DNA of 64,000 nt from Mesorhabditis belari (lineage: Eukaryota; Nematoda; Chromadorea; Rhabditida; Rhabditidae), in assembly GCA_958450365.1 (NCBI GenBank), contig CAUEEP010000438.1, forward strand, positions 1-64,000. Direction: 5' to 3'. How positions within the stretch are numbered: the stretch's first letter is position 1; each line of letters starts with the position of its first letter. The notes under the pieces are model-generated. The model had not been told where the DNA came from and did not search any database. It saw only the letters and a program-made list of their open reading frames with translations. Positions 11,536 through 23,499 of the stretch are shown one piece after another. Both the position numbers and the translations under genes were made by a program.

Positions 11536-12240
11536 CACATTTGTAGCAAAGTACGCGAACAACGCCTGTTCTTTGCTGACAGTCTGATTGATGGGAATTA
11601 TTTATCGATTTATTTTTTAAAGTCAGACTTGATCAAACCGAGTTGGGTCTCACAAGGGAACCCCACCAGAACCCCGACATTGTTTGGCTGGAAACAGGGT
11701 GTTTCTGATGCAGAATATAGTGGTTAGGGCGCTCGCGTCATAGGCGAACCACAGTACTTTTGCCCGCCGTGCTCAACCGCTCAATTTTTCAATCGCTCAA
11801 TCGGTTCAAAAATTTTAAGATCCGGGGTAAACTTTCAAAAGCCCACCAAATGCCCAAAACTGTTTTTTTGTTAATATGGCTTTGCCGCTGTTTACGTTGC
11901 TAGCAAAAAAGTTAAGGGATCAAGCCTAGCTGACGGATAAAACCTCCCCCCAAGAAGACAACGGGGGTCTTCCCCCTGTTGTCATCTTGGGGGGAAGTTT
12001 TATGCGCCATGAACCCTGTTTAACGGACATCGAGATCGAGAAACGGGCACAGTTGCTGGTTTGTGTTTGGATTTTACAAGAGTCTAACAGTTTAACTCGG
12101 AAAACTTTTGTTTTTTAAGGAAACTATTCCGGAAAATTGATCGATCTAGCTGCAATTCGAGATGCTTGGCGAAAAATGATACTGGATATTTTCAAAGATT
12201 TAGGCTGTAAGCAGTTTTGGTTGAAAGGATCTTAGCTCTT
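11536..12240. repeat. Spacer repeat unit, copy 2, interrupted
   Basis: Second copy of the 10135-10640 unit in the same orientation, split by about 220 bp of other sequence (11650-11870) that contains a tRNA-like fragment. Its hairpin (11939-12002) has two or three changed bases in one arm, so the hairpin is diverging. 12241-12822 holds no recognised gene. Confidence 0.8.
11720..11790 (+). pseudogene. tRNA-like relic, 5' half (CAT anticodon-like)
   Basis: 'TAGTGGTTAGGGCG' resembles a D arm and is followed by a stem TCGC/GCGA around a 7-nt loop GTCATAG, which would place a CAT anticodon. No convincing T arm (GGTTCGA) follows, so this is at best a decayed tRNA-derived fragment. Confidence 0.35.
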
Positions 12241-13572
12241 TTGAAATTTGAAAAGCTTTGAACAGCATTAAAAGCTTTTAAGTTTTGCATAAATCTGGAG
12301 AAACCGCCAGTTCGCCGAAAAAAACGACTTTGAGGTGCCATAACTTTTCCCAGAGCCAAATATTTCAAGCTTCAATTTTTCAATCAGATTTTAAATCCAG
12401 AACCTACGATGATTTTAAATTAAATCTTGTTAAATGAAATTTTAGAATTAAATAAATAAATCATCAAAAAACGTTCTGACAATTTATTATAATAAAAAAC
12501 GCAGTGACACTTCAAGTACTTCAAGGACTTTTTGTTGAGAAATCTGACCTGATAAAATATGAGAAACACAATGAGAAATTCGATCACTTCACAAGATGGA
12601 GACTTCCAGAAAGCTTTCAGAAAATTTATAGCTTTTTCAAAAAATACACAGAGAACAGTGTTGTTGCGTTTGTTCGTCAAATCGAAAAATGAAATGAAAG
12701 ATCAAACTCCTCTCAACTTTCGTCATTGAAAATCTCTCGGGAAAAAGAAAAACAATGTTCAATTAATTAAAACGAAGAGAAATTGGGAAAATTTAAAGGA
12801 AATCAAATCTTACACTAATTTTCAAGACTTTCCAAATCTTTCAAGATCTTTTCACTTTTGAATCATAAACCTGCGAGTTTCCTTCAAGATTCAGTTTCGA
12901 TTTTGTTCACATTTAAACTCGATTTTAGATAATGAGGGACGTACTGAAAAAAATTCGCGAAATTTTGGAGGTGCTCGTCGTTGGGTCGATCATAACAGGT
13001 TGGATTTGTTGACTGACTGTGTGTACCATTCATTCATAGCCATAAGCATAGCAAAGAGGAGTCATTTCTTATATGTACTGGTGCAAATCTATTTCTAAGC
13101 AAACTCTTTCATTCTGGCTCATAAAATTAAAAATGTGGCTTTTGGCTCATAGACTAGTCCAGAGGCATAAAGGCCAGGCCGGGCCGTTTGACCATTTACC
13201 AGCTTACATAGTAAGCCAGGTTTACCAGGTAAGCTGGTAAGCTAGAAGTCAGACCAGGCCAGAAGTCAGAGCAAGGACTTTTGTGGACCAAGCTTGTAGT
13301 AAACCTAGACCCATAGCAAAGCCAAGCCAGGTAAGACCAGTCTTGGCTTCTGACCTTGCCTTCAACTTGCAGAAAAACCAGTCTGCTCTTGATATAACCC
13401 TAAAGTGCCAAAACTGTTGGTGAACTTATTTTGATCATTTCTTTATTATAAAAACAATGCTTCAATTTCAATTCCAGCTCTCGGCAATGTTTGCCAAGTG
13501 ATCAAGTTGAAGCTAATGTCTCAACGTGCCATCAGCTACCAGTCAGACCCAACTCAGCCAGGACTCCTTGAG

Positions 13573-16335
13573 ATCAGCGGGGATACGTTTCTGCGATTTC
13601 AAAATTTTTTTTCATCAGGATGCTTTTTGGTGAGTTTTGCTACAAAAAAGAATAAAACTCATTTGCATGCAGGTGCTTTTTATTGGTGTGTTCACAAACG
13701 TTTTCGCGATTTATTACTCGGCCAGAAATGATGACTTATTGCTGAGTATTCGGTAAGTTACTGTAATTTTACTGAAGTGTAACTCTAAAGGCACTCAGCT
13801 AATTACAGTAGGAATTCGAATAGGCTCACAAAAAGAACTTTTCAGGCTAATCCTAACGGGCGAAAATGTGCAACGATTCGTCTATACGTTACTTAAAATG
13901 GTGACCGGCCTGTGCCAAGTTTTTTTGAATACTGCGTAAAAAACTTTATGAGACTTATGTATGATACTTAAAAACTTTACTCATTAGTCTTATTGTTATT
14001 GTTGTTACAAAGAATATATCTCAGAATTGACCTGAGATAGCGTAAGAAAACAGTTGATTGGCTCAAACTTTCCGCTTGCACTTCGGATATACAGGGTGGC
14101 TGAAAATTACGTGCGCCAAAGGTAACGCCATAATTTAATTTTCTTTCAAAGAACTTGTAAAAATATTCATTTATTTAATAGTTACAACAGAAACATTTAA
14201 TAATCACAAGAAATTTTCGAAGTGGCCTCCATTCGCTTTGATACAGGCTTCAATTCGCTTCTTTACGCGGCGGAGATAATTAGCATCTTGCCCGAAGCAC
14301 TGATTCCACCCTAAACCATCAAACTTTTTGGAAACAGACCTTTTGTAGCGACTTTTCGTTTGCGAGTGCCCTTGAGAGCTGGACTGAACAGTTGACGGTG
14401 ATTTTGTGTATTTTTAGCCACTTCTAGGGTGAAAATCTTCTCATCCGACCAGAGAACATCGTCAATGCGCCGCAGCTTGGAAAAAGCTCCCAATTTCTTG
14501 CATTTCTCCGTTCGGTTTTGCTTGGCTTGATCGGTGAGCACTTGTCTGTTTAACAGTCGATGACTTCGAAGTCCGAGCTCATTTTTCACTATCGATTGAA
14601 CCGAGAAACGCGAAATTTGAAGCTATTTTTGCCATCTTGTTCAAGCTACGATCGTCTTTTCGCTCGATCCTCCTCTTGATGATCCCACGCATTTTTTGGG
14701 TGTTAACGGTCCTCTTTCGCCCTCTTCCGGGCTTGGACTGAACATATCCCCCCTCTTTTCATTGCTTTACGATCTTCTGGACGGTCCTCAGAGCCACCCC
14801 AAGCCTCGATGCGATCGACGAGTTCTTCATGCCGCTCGTCGCCAGCTGTGCGATTGCGTCCCGACTAGCGCACGTCTTTGTCATGACCTAGGAAACAACC
14901 TTTTTAGCGAAAAATTAATAGACAACGACAAAAAGAATATTAAAACACAAAAAAATGAGTATTAATGCTTTATAGATTGTTTAAAACTATGCCAGATGCT
15001 GCGCGCCCGTAATTTTCAGCCACCCTGTACTGTGTGTCCGGTAAAAAACGTAGTCATCGGTTTGAGTCTAGAAAAATTTCCTCGTTGAATGTTCTAGCCA
15101 CAATTTCAGTTTGCTTGTTGGACTGGCTGTTTCAAACATAAGCTTGGAAATATGGTTAATTTTTAAACGAGAAAACCCCTCTTGTTGTTGCTTTTCCAGG
15201 ACTGACTTTTCGGGAGTCCCTCATTTTCAAGACCTTAATATCAATCTTGCCTTGCTACTACTTGGATTTGTTAGCTTTAGATGAAAAAGCATAAAACAAC
15301 CGGTTATTTTGCGTATTGAGGCATATAATAATGCCAAGTGAATTATTTACTTCTAACGAGAATCGGTCGCCCCTTAAAGAAATTTCAATTGTAGATGTGC
15401 AAGCGATGGCATCGCCGGTTTGCTTTTCAACTATTTCGCGGGTTTGGTCGTCGTGAACGCATTTTGTCAGATCTTTGTCTCGATCAGGTTTGTGAAAAGT
15501 GCATCACTCTCGAAATGTGATTAGCCGTTTCTTGGCCGTTTCTTTCGATGGAATGCTCTTCAAGTATACAACAAAACACACCGTCCTCCAGTTTCTCATT
15601 TGCTATTCGGGAGCGATTTCGCTTTTCTGCGTATCATCGTTTACAGATAGTGCAATTGTGAATATGTATGTGACGCCAACTCTGGCATATTTCATGATCA
15701 CAATGGATTTTTTCACTTTTTTAAAGCTTGGAAAAGTAAGTTAAAATGGTGTTTCTCAAAGAGATGAGAGATTTAGCTGAATAAATCCAAAGTCTCGATG
15801 GCGGAGAGACGTTTAATGGTTCAGGTTGGATTAGATTCAGAACATTTAATGATCAATTGAGTAAATTGGTTACCTACAAATAGAGTAGCAAAATAATAAT
15901 CTAAATTGCCTTCTTTTTGCCAATACAGAGTCTGTACAAGTTTGTTTTGATCTATCAGTCTTGACTGATTAAATTGGATCTTCTGAAGATACCAAACGAG
16001 TCACAAAACGCTTTTCAGATGATCGATAACTCAACATACTATTTTTCGAACTATTTTCTTTCAAGTCTGATCACCATTGTGCAATATCCATTCTTTGGCT
16101 ACTACTTATCGACTGTGGCATTGCAACTGAACTCAAATGCTTCCACATGTATTTACACGCTTGGACTGAGGTTCTGCTACATTTTCTCGGTTTTAACTTT
16201 CATACCTTGCTTAGTTATTTAAACATGGTCTTCCTGAAAAAGAAAAGTACAACTCAACTCAACTCAACTCCTCAATCCGTCATGAGTATAACGGTCACCA
16301 AGACGAAGAGCTCTCACTCGACACCCAAAATCTGA
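13573..16335 (+). pseudogene. Seven-transmembrane chemoreceptor-like gene, right-arm copy with frameshift
   Basis: Same receptor as at 2820-4620, on the opposite strand. Exons: up to 13629, 13673-13752, 15110-15269, 15395-15487, 15525-15735, 16019-16170, 16215-16335 (ends 'SSHSTPKI'). The exon at 15110-15269 is 160 nt against 159 in the left arm: one extra T in the run near 15170 shifts the frame after 'EIWLIF' and brings in a stop. A Tc1-like element sits in the preceding intron. Sequence upstream of the first visible exon differs from the left arm. All other junction phases are preserved, so the loss looks recent. Confidence 0.8.
14089..15030 (-). mobile_element. Tc1-like transposon, internally deleted, inside a receptor intron
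   Basis: Termini ACAGGGTGGCTGAAAATTAC at 14091 and the complement ending at 15029, flanked by TA. The minus strand holds fragments of a transposase: a start 'MTKTCASRDAIAQLA' near 14884, an HTH 'LGVALRTVQKIV', 'SKPGRGRKRTV', 'VLWSDEKIFTLEV' (first Asp) and the extreme C-terminus 'RRVKKRIEACIKANGG', with stops and the rest of the core deleted. It is absent from the matching site in the left arm (intron 4431-4049), so it inserted after the arms formed. Confidence 0.88.
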
Positions 16336-16871
16336 TTTCATTTGTCGTTTTCGTGAAAAACATCTTCCGATACAATTTATTCAAGAAAATACAAGAATTG
16401 AACATAACACTCGAGATTTGCCGTTTTCGATTTGTCGTTTTTCAGCTGCAGAAGGCGGCTCCACTCATGCAGGAACCACCATTCAAATAGCCTTTTGCGA
16501 AACAACAAGTGGCGACGTTCTAAAAATGGACATTTTTGAAATTAAATGAGAAACTTGTGTCATTAATGTTAATGTTTCCAAGTAAACCCGGATCCCACCT
16601 TCTTATAATCAATCAGTAATTGCAGTAACGAGTCCGAGTTTTTCAAATTCACAATTGAACTAACCGGGCAAGATGAGTCGCATAACGGGACGGGATCAGC
16701 GTTGACCATGGAAACAGAGGCTAAAATCATTGATTTCTTTTAAATTTTGAAGCTAGACGGGCTATCTTTCTAACAAAAACTTTGAGCAATATACTACAGT
16801 TTCTTATAGACACCTTAAAAGCATTTTTTTAGTGAACCACAATCGAACCTTGCCTGTTTGAGCATTTATTT

Positions 16872-17023
16872 CTAACAGTAGGTACCTTTTAGAAGGGGCA
16901 GTTCTGAAAAGGCCACTCTTTAGAGCTTTAGCTTAGTAAGGTTTTATTGTATTTACACTTGAACGCACCAAAGGCGAGAAGAACGGCGAAGAGAAGAGCA
17001 AGGCAAGAGGAGAGAAGACTCAT
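16872..17023 (-). CDS. Tiny secreted peptide, two exons, 28 aa
   Basis: Exon 1 is 17023-16969 and encodes 'MSLLSSCLALLFAVLLAF', a textbook signal peptide. A 65-nt intron (16968-16904, GTGCG...TTTTCAG) leads to exon 2 (16903-16872) encoding 'ELPLLKGTYC' and a TAG. AATAAA follows almost at once (16870-16865). A TATA box lies 58 bp upstream of the ATG. The mature peptide would be only about 10 residues with one terminal Cys; it is not a family I recognise. The compact promoter, intron and poly(A) signal argue that it is real. It lies inside the right palindrome arm, antisense-side of the receptor gene. The left-arm copy has lost its start. Confidence 0.55.
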
Positions 17024-17080
17024 TGTTTCGGTTTGAAGTTGGGAACTGGTGCCAGATGGAGGTCTTTGTAAACTGCATTG

Positions 17081-17088
17081 TATTTATA
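17081..17088 (-). promoter_or_regulatory. TATA box of the tiny secreted-peptide gene
   Basis: The minus strand reads CCATATAAATAC, a good TATA element. Transcription would start about 30 bp downstream (near 17055), leaving a roughly 30-nt leader before the ATG at 17023. Confidence 0.5.
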
Positions 17089-18384
17089 TGGAAGCTCGAT
17101 TTGGTAAGCCTCTCGACGTTCACGGCCCAAAACAGCAAAAACCCGGATTTAGGGGATCGAAAAAAACGTCAGCTGAGAACTCACAAGGGGCGATCGTTGA
17201 AAAACTTTATGGGCAAACAGATAACGCATTCCTAAGCCGAGTTTTTGTTTGTGAAATTTTTGTGAGTTTTGTGAAATTTTAAGGGGCGAAATTTCGGATG
17301 AAGATAAGCTCTTTTGGGTGGGCTGCTTTCAAAGAGGAAGTATGCCAAAGTCCGCTGGAGACACTGTAGTTTCTAATTTAATGCATTGGATTCCATTGCA
17401 TTCTGAACTAGCAAAGCTTTTGAACAAAAATGTTTTTGGCAAGATCCCTTGAGTGCGGTGTTTTAGTGAAGCATTTTTCCACAACTAATTTATATCATAC
17501 ACAGATGATCTTGATATTAATGCAAAATTGTTCAAAATTAACGAATTTTGGATCTATGGGATTTGATTGAGAAGTTGTGGAAAATCTAAAGAATCAAAAC
17601 TACGGTTCGCTCCTCGACATTGCTTCAAATGTGAATTGATGAATTCTTTAGTTAATATTAAAAATCATTTTGCTATCATAATCCGCTTGGTAACACAATT
17701 TTTTCCTGAGTATATTTCCTGAAATTTTCTGGAATCACGGAAAAACTGCCGTAATCTCCTTTTCCTTTTGTAAAGTTGGTCAAGATCAGCCTGGCTTTGA
17801 GTACAGTGCTTAGTATTTCAAACATAAAAGTTTGGTTTTCCAAGTCCAATTTTGCCAAAAAAACTTGCACACTTTTCAAACAAAACATCAATTTATCACC
17901 AAACAACCCTTTAGGACTCAAAATTCACAGCAGATCACCCAAAACACAATTTCATTTTATTATTTTCAAAAAATTGACCGGCTCAAATGGCCTTATCTAT
18001 TTTCTTCTTCGAGTTTTTGTGTGGTCGTTTCGCACTGGTTTTTTTAAGTATGGATTGAAAGTATCAATTTTTTGTCAATTTTTTCAATGAAGTTCTTTGG
18101 GTAGCACCAGGGTTCATTCCCACAAAAATGGAGAAGGTCTTGGGGTTTGGATTTGTTAGATATTATAGTTTAAAACAAGGTGAAAACTTTAACTTAGAAA
18201 AGTGAAAGCAATTCTTGTTGAAGAATTCCTCAAATGGGTCAGTTTTTACGCGCCAGTATAACGATCATGAATTTATTTCTCCATTTGAGCGAGCACTCCT
18301 TTAATTATTTTCGCTTTATGCAGAAGCGGTTTTTTATTTCTTTCCATCTAAAGTCCCCACGTTCCTCAAAAAAACTCCTCATTA

Positions 18385-18800
18385 TCAGGGATGAAGGAGA
18401 CCACCCACCGACTCGTGACTGGTGCTAAAGAGACGAGACTCGCCGATGGATTTTTTGCCCCGAAAGGGGCAAAAAGAAAGGGGGAATGGGGGAGAGGGGA
18501 ATATGCTATGAGGGAGTATAAGAAGGGCAATAGATAAGGGACCATAGCCTCTCTTTTCTCTTTTACCGGCAAAATATTTGAGAAATTCGAGAGCTTTCAG
18601 AGAAAACCCGGATAAAGCCCGACTGGGAAGAATATGGGGCATTTTCTCCTTTGCTTCAAAAAATTCTATTTCATTAGTCGGGACTGGTGGGGAAAAAGGA
18701 AAGCCAGAGAAAAGGAAAAGAGACGAGATTCTCCCTCCTTGCGCTCCCAATGAATCACTCACATATTCCATCACGACACGTCTTCCAAATCTGATTTAGC
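18385..18800. other. GC-richer block with hairpin, no gene assigned
   Basis: Mirror of about 420-835. Long frames exist on both strands but have biased, purine-rich composition (GGAAAAGAGA runs) and no domain. TTTTTGCCCC and its complement form a 10-bp stem with a 4-nt loop here and at 745-768. It could be a 5' flanking or regulatory region for the sequence beyond the palindrome; I cannot decide. Confidence 0.35.
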
Positions 18801-18959
18801 CCACCCGAGGCAATTGTTTGTTTGGAATTTTTGATTTGATTTTGATTGTTGTTGTTTGTGTTTGTTATATTATGTGATTTGGGTATATGTCTTTATACTC
18901 TGCTCATTCGATAAACCATCACCCTGAAATTCCGGAGCGTAAAATATTATTTTGTGTTA

Positions 18960-19400
18960 TGGGCGTAGAAATATTAGGTGTGTGAAAAAGTAATCCACGT
19001 TTTTTCTTTTTATTTTGTTTAAATAAATATATCTCAACAATTTTTAATTTTTTGTGAACGATATATATATCGTTTAAAAGCTTATTTTTTCCTCTTTCGA
19101 ATGATATATTTATTTTGTTAAAAGGACGACAATAAACTACTTTCATTTTAGCTTGAAAATGGTATACACAAGTATCGTTATTCGGTCAAATTTGCTTTAT
19201 GAGTTCAAAAATGGTTTGAAATTTTATTTTCAGATAGACATGGAGTTTCGCGGAATGTTGTGGATAGCATTCTTCAATCAGCTTACTCCACTCCTCAATC
19301 ATTTTTGAGTCTCTAAAATGAATGATGATTAAAATGACTGAAAAAGCAAACATGGCATCGATCGTTTCTCCTCGACACTTTATGTGATGCCTTTTGAGTT
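18960..19400 (+). mobile_element. Possible mariner 5' end fragment
   Basis: 'TTAGGTGTGTGAAAAAGTAA' at 18974 resembles a mariner terminus. About 190 bp downstream a frame begins with 'VIRSNLLYEFKNG', like the N-terminal part of mariner transposases. No catalytic region or second terminus was found. It starts about 65 bp beyond the right arm. Confidence 0.35.
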
Positions 19401-21540
19401 CGGCGAGTGTATGATTCGTGGTGTCACATTCTAAAAGACAATGAGTGAATTTAAGGAATATGTAAGGAAATATGTAAATTCTAGAAGCAAGCTAACTTGA
19501 GCATCGAAATCGACGAGTCGACGCATGAGTGATGATGTGTTGAAGGAGATGTACTGACCACGTTTTTTTCAGACAAGAGCCACAATGCTGAAATTTTCTA
19601 ACTTGATTGACTCAATGATATCTTATTTCCAAAAAAGACTGAAACTAACAAGACATGGGACCGAAACAGTTTTCGCTCGAGTTGATGGCGGATCTTGAGC
19701 TTCAAGGTTAGTAAAGGAATATTGAGCTTCTAGAGCTTCATGGCGGATGTGGTTGCTGGCTGGTGGAGCTGGCTGGTGGAGTTTCTAAACTTTATGCTAA
19801 GCCATAACATTGGCTCACTTGAGAAAATGTAAATAATACCAAATTTTCCATGCTATTAGGGCTGATTTTATAGGACATACTGTAGTTGTTCCCAGATTCG
19901 ACAGATGATTCGTGTTCTTTCTAAATCTTTGACTTTCTAAGAAATCTATAGTCGAAAGGAGAAGGCTAAACAGAATTAAGAAATCGACCAAAAGATCGAG
20001 AGTTCAATATCAAGTCAGAAGAATAGAATTAACGGTGTGAATTTCGCTACAGATCCTAAGACAGTTTAAACGAGATTTTGGAGTACTTTGACGCTAGCTT
20101 ACCAAAATTGGTATACAAACGGTTGCACGGTAGCAAACGGTGATGAGGAAAACTCTCAAATATTTTTCAATTTCATTCAAATATTAAAATGAGAAAAGAA
20201 GTTTTAGAAGCGAGGTCTGGTATTGTGGTATCGATATTGCCAGAGACACTCTTTATCTCGCTCCTCCCCTTTCCCGCCTCTTTCTGGCCTTTTCTGACTC
20301 ACGCACTCGACAAACCCGACGAAAGATCAATAAATGAAATTCAAAGCTGAAAAAATTTTGGTGAATTATCTTGAAAACTTCGAGATCGGGTTGTTTAGAA
20401 ATTTTTAAGAGCCACAGAAACCATTGACGATAATGACCTTCACTGATACAATCATCTCCAAAAGCTTTTGACAAGTGAACCGTGGGATTGAACTTTTGGA
20501 CAACGGGTGAAAAATAATGTCACACACCTTAAGAAAACGGACTCCGAAAGCTTTTTTACTACTGTAGCACTAATCGAACTTTTTAGACTAACAAAAAGTC
20601 TTCAACTAATAGCAAGAATAGAAACGCACCTGTTGCTAGGCATCCAGGTAAATCGCCTGACTTCATCCCTGCACTTGAGATTAAAAGTTGTGAAAAATAA
20701 ATCTCTCTATTTTTTATTCTCATTGCTTTTGATTAAGTTTTCGATTCTCCTTACATTCGATGCCTAGTCACCGTCCTTTTCCCGTATTTTTGAGGCTGAG
20801 AAAGGAGGGAAGAGAGTAATTTCGACTCAGCATCGATGTAGGGATCCTGGAGTGTCAGAGGTCAGGGGTCGAAAAATGACCTTGAAGATTTACTTAACTT
20901 TTAGTGAATAAGATTGCCTTCGATTCAAAAAGTTACAAGAAAATAACGGGCATGGACCATTTTCTAATCCTGCATTAAAGAAGTTTTTGTTGCTTTTCAA
21001 CGAACTATTAATGTTATTAACTAATTCATTAAAATCGTATTTAGCTTCTGGAATAGCCATAGTATCCTTTTCATCAACTTGATTATTATTTGTATCATCT
21101 CCCTTAACGACATAATCAAATTTTGTTGTTGTTTTGATTGCCACTAATTTTGTTGTCAATTTCTAATTTACCATCTATTTTCAATAAACCTATTTCATAA
21201 TGTTTATCCATAAATTCTTGTCTAAATGAGCATCAAAACTCGTTTCATTAGAAGTTAAATGCAAAGTAAAACATGCCATTAAAAAAAAATCCACATAAAA
21301 AAAATTGAAACAAGTCTTGCATCACGTTACATATATAAAAGATAAAATGAAATAATCTTTATTTATATCATATCAAGGATAAATTTTATTCAAATCCAAA
21401 AACAATAATTCTTAGAACAAGTCACAACAAGAAGACTAATTTTAAAGAAATCACTTCATTTAGGCTGCATGCTTTATTTCAGTAGGCGAAAACTAGAATA
21501 ATAAAAATGTAAAAGAATGTTTAATTAGAATTAAAATGAT
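19400..21540. other. Intergenic sequence, no recognised gene
   Basis: AT-rich, with only short frames. One Asn/Lys-rich frame of 89 codons (21159-20890, minus) has no identifiable feature. No splice-linked exon chain could be supported. Confidence 0.4.
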
Positions 21541-21546
21541 ACTTAC

Positions 21547-21770
21547 ATTTGCATCTGGACCATCAAAATGAAGATAGCCAAAAACAAGAACCGATGGAAT
21601 CATTCTCGTCTCAGGATGGTGATCAGCCAATCCTCCATCATCAATTTTTAGATCCGACAAAGCAAAATTCGTCTTCGCGACTAAGCTTGCGATGAAGACA
21701 CCGTTCATATCGAAGATACCATGGCCCCAATCGCCATATCCTCCTTGCGAAGTACCAAAATAATCCCCAC
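21547..21770 (-). CDS. Isolated internal exon of an unknown gene
   Basis: A clean exon on the minus strand: TTTTAG before 21770, GTAAGT after 21547, open throughout (224 nt, entering with 2 nt of a codon and leaving in phase 0). It encodes a Gly/Asp-rich segment including 'GGYGDWGHGIFDMNG' and 'LSDLKIDDGGLADHHPETR'. I do not recognise the family. A possible 24-nt exon lies upstream near 22460-22500. The rest of the gene was not found. Confidence 0.4.
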
Positions 21771-22197
21771 CTAAAATTAATTCAATTATTAAACGGAATG
21801 TTAGTAAAATACAGTTAAAAAATAATATATAATTTCTACAATATAAACAAGGCATTATTGAAGAAAAGGCCCCCACTGGAAGTTGAGGGCTTTATTTTCA
21901 GGCTTTCTTGCTTTTCTTTCTTTCCTATAAGATATCTTTAAACCCTTAGAAATTGTGATTCTAAGGGGTTGTTATACGCATGCACAAGAAAACTAACGAG
22001 GGAGCTATAACTACTTACTACTACTCAGATCGACTCCAAAATTACAGGGGGGAATAAGCATCACAAAATAAGAATTTTCTGAATTTTAGCTGCTAAATGC
22101 TAGAAATAACTGAAATATAAGGTTCAAAGTTTTTAGCTTAAAATTAAACATCTTTGGGGATTTACACAACACTTTAATGGGAACTCTTACACACACC

Positions 22198-22260
22198 GGA
22201 GGAGTAGCCGGATGGCCTCTAGCTGGTAGACCAAAGGTCGCTGGTTCGACTCCGTCCCCC
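22198..22260 (+). pseudogene. tRNA-derived relic lacking the anticodon arm
   Basis: 'TAGCCGGATGGCC' (A-box-like) and 'GGTTCGACTCC' (B box) are both present but too close together. A D-arm-like 'CTAGCTGGTAGA' runs straight into 'GGTCGCTGGTTCGA'. The T stem has mismatches. This is a tRNA fragment, not a functional tRNA. Antisense frames across it give tRNA-shadow peptides such as 'EPATFGLP'. Confidence 0.55.
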
Positions 22261-22848
22261 TTGTTCTTTTGCTTTTTGGTTTTGCCAAACCACAGAATGT
22301 GCGTTCGGTAGAGAACATTGATCGAGAACATAAAGCATTGCGTCCGTCAACTGACACATTCCCTTTACATAAGATCTCCGATTTTTGGCAGTTACCAGCT
22401 CCCAACGCTTCAAGATGTTTGATGCCTCGAAAGTGCTAAAGATCTTGATCAGTTGATTCGAAAATGAGAAAATCGCTCACCTTGGAAACGGCACTCACCA
22501 CAACCTGAAAAGCTGAGCAATTATTTAATTATAAAAAACAAAGGTACTTTGATGGTTGGGAAGAGCCACTTTTATCCTGGCTCATTTGGAGCTAATGTTT
22601 TGACTGGTTGTTTGCTACCTTTTACCCATCCTAAGGTAATCAAATATGCTTAATAGATTGATGACACTTTAGCAAATTTTCGCATTTCTAGCCTAACCTC
22701 ATGTACTTTAACCACCAAACGTTACGATTGACTGAAAATAAAGCGTTTTAGAGGAGAGACACTTCAAAAGACTACACCTTATTGATTTGATAGAGAACCT
22801 CGGCGGCCATCGGTCTTCAACACCGATTGAAGTTGGTGCAACTAAAAG

Positions 22849-23044
22849 CTATCTGTTTTGGTCAACTTCTGAGCAGGTGTCAACAATTGAATTGGTAAGA
22901 CAAAAAGCTCGGAACCTTTCGATGATCTTCTGAAAGTGGGATGGACATTTCGGTAGTGACAACATATCAGGTTTCTCTTTTGAGACATCACTCACAAAAT
23001 CGTCTCGATGGAAGCGCTCTTTACCATAGTCGGCGAAGACAATT
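22849..23044 (-). CDS. Terminal exon of an unknown gene, Tudor-like motif
   Basis: Open from a TTTACAG acceptor (exon starts 23044) to a TAG at 22849. It encodes 'IVFADYGKERFHRDDF' followed by 'PKCPSHFQKIIERFRAFC'. The 'VFADYG...' piece resembles the V-x-F-x-D-Y-G core of Tudor domains, but that is weak evidence alone. A GC-richer open stretch upstream (about 23350-23175, minus, containing 'RKCPECTTRRWLDFALRHP') ends at a possible GTG donor, but its phase does not match this exon. Confidence 0.3.
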
Positions 23045-23499
23045 CTGTAAACAAAAGAGTCTGAATGAAACTTTCACATTTCGCATTAGAGTGTAGTGTA
23101 GTGTAGACGAGAATGAATGAATTCTTGAATGAATAAAGCATATTATTTATAAAAAAGAAGTAAAAAAGCACTTGTAGATCATCGGTGTTGCTCTCCTGAT
23201 CGGTGGTGGGAGTCGGTGCCATTGCCAAGGACCAGACGTGGACCTCGGATCCCAAGAGACTTCGGACTACAGGGTGGCGGAGTGCGAAGTCCAGCCACCT
23301 TCTCGTGGTGCACTCTGGGCACTTCCTGGAAACGGGAAGTGGCGAAGAGCTGGACGAAAAAGAGAAACAGCTTTTGCACGTTGAGAGTTCTTTTTTTTCT
23401 TGCTTTGTCTAAACAAATGATGTCTAGATAGTTATCACTGTTTCCGCTGTTTTGTATCCCTTTGTCTTGTAATTTTTAAAAGCTAAATTTGTAAGAAAA

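Larger units (their letters stand above)
12823..18909. repeat. Right arm of giant inverted repeat (palindrome)
   Basis: Reverse complement of 311-5352. It is about 1 kb longer, mainly because of the Tc1-like insertion at 14089-15030, plus a roughly 60-bp segment with the start of the small peptide gene that the left arm lacks. The region around 13360-13560 is replaced relative to the left arm. Confidence 0.93.

Noticed and set aside
22086..22413. Minus-strand frames reading 'GVEPATFGLP' and 'RSRTSDLWSTS'
   Set aside because: These peptide patterns are antisense shadows of tRNA-like sequence, here the relic at 22198-22260, and not real proteins.
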